Of a stretch of 14,186 nucleotides of DNA, positions 12,843 to 14,186 are shown in pieces (the first letter of the stretch is position 1; each line of letters starts with the position of its first letter). Source of the stretch: BOG-908 sp964250925 (GTDB lineage: Bacteria; Pseudomonadota; Alphaproteobacteria; Acetobacterales; Acetobacteraceae); NCBI GenBank assembly GCA_964250925.1, contig CAXUHU010000085.1:1-14186 (forward strand), given 5' to 3'. The position numbers were made by a program, and so were the translations under genes. The notes below the pieces were generated by a model that was given only the letters and a program-made list of their open reading frames with translations, had not been told where the DNA came from and did not search any database.

Positions 12843-13475
12843 TCAACTTCCTCCAGCCTCCGCCACCCGCTTTTCCGCCGCTTGCCGCCACGCTACGTTC
12901 GCCGGCGCTTCGGCCAGCGCGCGCTTGAACAGGGCGGCCGCTTCGGGCGTCACGTGCGCCTCCGCCTCGCTGATCACCTCGGCCGTCTCGGCGCCCAGAT
13001 CCGGCTCGAATCGCTGGGCCAAGGCCTGGCGCCAGGCGTCGGCCGCCTGGGGCAGGTGGCCGAGCGACAGCTCGGCGCGGCCCAGCATCACGTAACCGCG
13101 GCGCGCGGTGTCGGTGTGCGGGTCCATCTTGGCCAGCGCCTCGCGCAGCCGCGCCGTTACCGCCTCGTCGCGCGCCGTGTCCTGGGCCACCGCCACCTGC
13201 GCCGCCTGCCGCGCCGCATAGTCCGGCGCGCCGCCGGCGGCCACATACAGCACCACGGCAGCAGCCGGCACCAGGCTGGCCACCAGCACCACGCCCAGCG
13301 GGCCGGAGCGGCCAGCAGCAGCCTCGGCCTGCCCGGCTTCGGCCAGCAGGCGGCGCTGCACCTCCAGCCGGGCGGCCGCGTGCTCGGCCGGCATCAGGCG
13401 CCCCTGCGCCAGGTCGCGGTCCAGCTCGCCCAACTGCGCGCGGTGCAGCGCCAGCGCCGCGTCGCCCCCGCCCCG
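12843..13475 (-). pseudogene. ccmI: Cytochrome c biogenesis protein CcmI, lacking its N-terminal membrane anchor (partial)
   Basis: About 210 codons match CcmI, the apocytochrome c chaperone of system I maturation that hands apocytochrome to CcmF/CcmH. Present are the linker DAALALHRAQLGELDRDLAQ, the 'RLEVQRRLLAE' element, the second transmembrane helix (VVLVASLVPAAAVVLYVAAGG) and the periplasmic TPR-like part (AREALAKMDPHTDTARRGYVML-like, then LGRAELSLGHLPQAADAW and LFKRALAEAPANVAWRQAAEKRVAEAGGS-like elements), ending at TGA (12845-12843). Missing is the hydrophobic first helix that should precede the linker. Upstream the frame reads only Trp/Gly/Arg-rich residues from a C-run and meets a stop at 13518-13520. 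A TTG at 13433 is the only nearby start and would not restore the anchor. Whether the gene is truly broken or cut by an assembly join is open. The positions where homology ends are approximate. Confidence 0.75.
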
Positions 13476-13480
13476 CGGCT

Positions 13481-13513
13481 GGCCCCCCCGCCACCCCCAC
13501 CACGCCCCCCGCC
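13481..13513. repeat. C-rich low-complexity tract at the ccmI / PEP-CTERM boundary
   Basis: Thirty-three bases are almost pure C on the plus strand, with runs of seven, five and six C broken by single A or G residues. No other part of the window looks like this. It lies where homology to two head-to-head genes stops on either side. Such tracts are also error-prone in sequencing and assembly. Confidence 0.6.
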
Positions 13514-14176
13514 AACGTCACCAAGAACACGCCCGGGACGGGGACGCTCACGGGCGCCAGCACCTACACCGGCAACACCAACGTGAACGCCGGCATCCTG
13601 GTCGTGAGCAACACGACGGGTTCCGGCACGGGCACGGGCACGGTGATGGTCAACAGCGGCGGCACGCTGATGGGCACGGGCTTCATCACCCCCTCCAACA
13701 CGGCCGTCGGTGCCAACGTGGTGGTCAATGGCGGCGGCATCATCGCCCCCGGGCCGGTCGGCAGCACCGGGATGCTCACCTTGACGAGCAACGTGTTCCT
13801 CACCGGAACGACCGGGAGCCTGAGCACCGCCCTGTTCTCCCTCAACGGCAACACGGCCAGCAAGCTGGCGATCAACGGCAATCTGGATCTGAGCACCACG
13901 TTCGACAAGATCGACTTCGCGGCGACCGGCACGCAGACTGCCTCGGACATCCAGTTGGTCACCTACACGGGGACGCTGACCGGAGTGTTTGACACGGTGG
14001 CCGACCTGCCCAGCGGTTATTCGCTGAGCTACGGCGCGGGCACCATTGATCTCGTGGTGGCGGCGGTGCCGGAGCCGGCCACGTACATGAGCGGGCTGTT
14101 CTGCCTGGGCCTGTTGGGCTACCGCCAGCGCCGCCGCGTAGCTTCCTGGCTCGCTTGCAAGCGGGTCGGAGCCTGA
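13514..14176 (+). CDS. Autotransporter-type beta-strand repeat protein with PEP-CTERM sorting signal (5' truncated)
   Basis: About 220 codons of the 3' part of a larger surface protein. The frame reads NVTKNTPGTGTLTGASTYTG, then NTNVNAGILVV, which matches the autotransporter-associated beta-strand repeat ('G-x-G-T-L-x-L-x-G-x-N-T-Y-T-G-x-T-x-V-x-A-G-x-L'). It continues with Gly/Thr/Asn-rich strands (VNSGGTLMGTGFI, VVVNGGGIIAPG). Residues before the end show VPEPAT, a short hydrophobic stretch (SGLFCLGLLGY) and RQRRR: the tripartite PEP-CTERM signal processed by exosortase. Twelve residues follow the arginines, more than usual. No signal peptide or start is present; a GTG at 13583 is the first in-frame start codon but lies inside the repeat. 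Such repeat/PEP-CTERM architectures are typical of Verrucomicrobia and relatives, and codon use looks less GC-extreme than in the neighbours. Foreign origin is inferred. Confidence 0.75.
   Translation, partial: NVTKNTPGTGTLTGASTYTGNTNVNAGILVVSNTTGSGTGTGTVMVNSGGTLMGTGFITPSNTAVGANVVVNGGGIIAPGPVGSTGMLTLTSNVFLTGTTGSLSTALFSLNGNTASKLAINGNLDLSTTFDKIDFAATGTQTASDIQLVTYTGTLTGVFDTVADLPSGYSLSYGAGTIDLVVAAVPEPATYMSGLFCLGLLGYRQRRRVASWLACKRVGA
13625..13642 (+). repeat. Three perfect GGCACG hexamers
   Basis: Three tandem copies encode the alternating Gly-Thr stretch inside the beta-strand repeat region. Such short in-frame repeats can change copy number by slippage. Confidence 0.7.
14148..14173. terminator. 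Stem-loop just before the PEP-CTERM gene's stop codon
   Basis: GGCTC (14148-14152) pairs with GAGCC (14169-14173), enclosing the palindrome CGCTTGCAAGCG (14152-14163). The TGA stop follows at once. It encodes the unusual 12-residue tail after the arginine cluster. A terminator or a small repeat insertion are both possible; no T-run is visible before the window ends. Confidence 0.3.
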
Positions 14177-14186
14177 GGGGTAAGCG

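Noticed and set aside
11236..13095. A 619-codon plus-strand frame running across bpt, the SDR, SDHAF4 and ccmI
   Set aside because: It crosses four well-supported genes on both strands and has no domain; it is explained by codon-position GC bias.
12642..13586. A 314-codon plus-strand frame over ccmI and the C-rich tract
   Set aside because: Antisense to recognisable CcmI residues and ends in a Pro-rich run derived from poly-C; not a gene.
1..14186. CRISPR array, insertion sequence, prophage or defence system
   Set aside because: No regularly spaced repeats, transposase, terminal inverted repeats with target duplications, or phage/defence domains were seen; the xerD-like fragment is a chromosomal recombinase by context, not evidence of an integrated element.

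Overview
The window is very GC-rich, densely coded chromosomal DNA. Its gene content and protein signatures point to an alphaproteobacterium, most likely of the Rhodospirillales/Acetobacteraceae: a fused AroK-AroB, a xerD/aroKB neighbourhood, UbiK, DUF1674/SDHAF4, CcmI, a Bpt-type leucyltransferase and a compact MidA-like methyltransferase. The taxon is inferred from remembered family resemblance, not from a search. Nearly everything is housekeeping. I see no phage, IS element, CRISPR array, RNA gene or defence system.

Layout. (1) Positions 1-317, minus strand: the 5' end of a tyrosine recombinase gene (xerD-like), preceded by a previously easy-to-miss 45-residue single-pass membrane protein gene. 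(2) 367-2049, plus: bifunctional shikimate kinase/3-dehydroquinate synthase, diverging from the minus-strand pair across a 49-bp promoter region that holds a direct repeat and a small dyad. (3) 2164-2968, minus: a two-CBS-domain protein and UbiK. (4) 3029-7483, plus: hldD, lgt, midA-like methyltransferase, pgeF and an uncharacterised lipoprotein, a tight run in which the last four genes overlap by 4-8 bases. The theme is the cell envelope: LPS heptose, lipoprotein lipidation, peptidoglycan quality control, and a lipoprotein that would be a substrate of the Lgt in its own operon. (5) 7522-8385, minus: a fumarylacetoacetate hydrolase-family enzyme starting at TTG, diverging from (6) 8579-10972, plus: a membrane-anchored penicillin-acylase-family Ntn hydrolase. 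(7) 11048-11836, plus: Bpt, the leucyltransferase of the N-degron pathway. (8) 11866-~13475, minus: ccmI, SDHAF4 and a short-chain dehydrogenase.

The most striking point is at about 13,470-13,515. There the ccmI gene loses its N-terminal membrane anchor, and a C-rich low-complexity stretch leads straight into the 3' part of a plus-strand gene for an autotransporter-type beta-strand-repeat protein with a PEP-CTERM sorting tail. Both genes are missing their 5' ends at the same place, and the last ~670 bases look foreign in composition and protein style. The simplest reading is a chimeric assembly join; a genuine insertion or deletion breakpoint is the alternative. Apart from that, the items worth a second look are the small membrane protein beside xerD, the translationally coupled unknown lipoprotein, and several perfect inverted repeats that overlap stop codons or sit in divergent promoter gaps.
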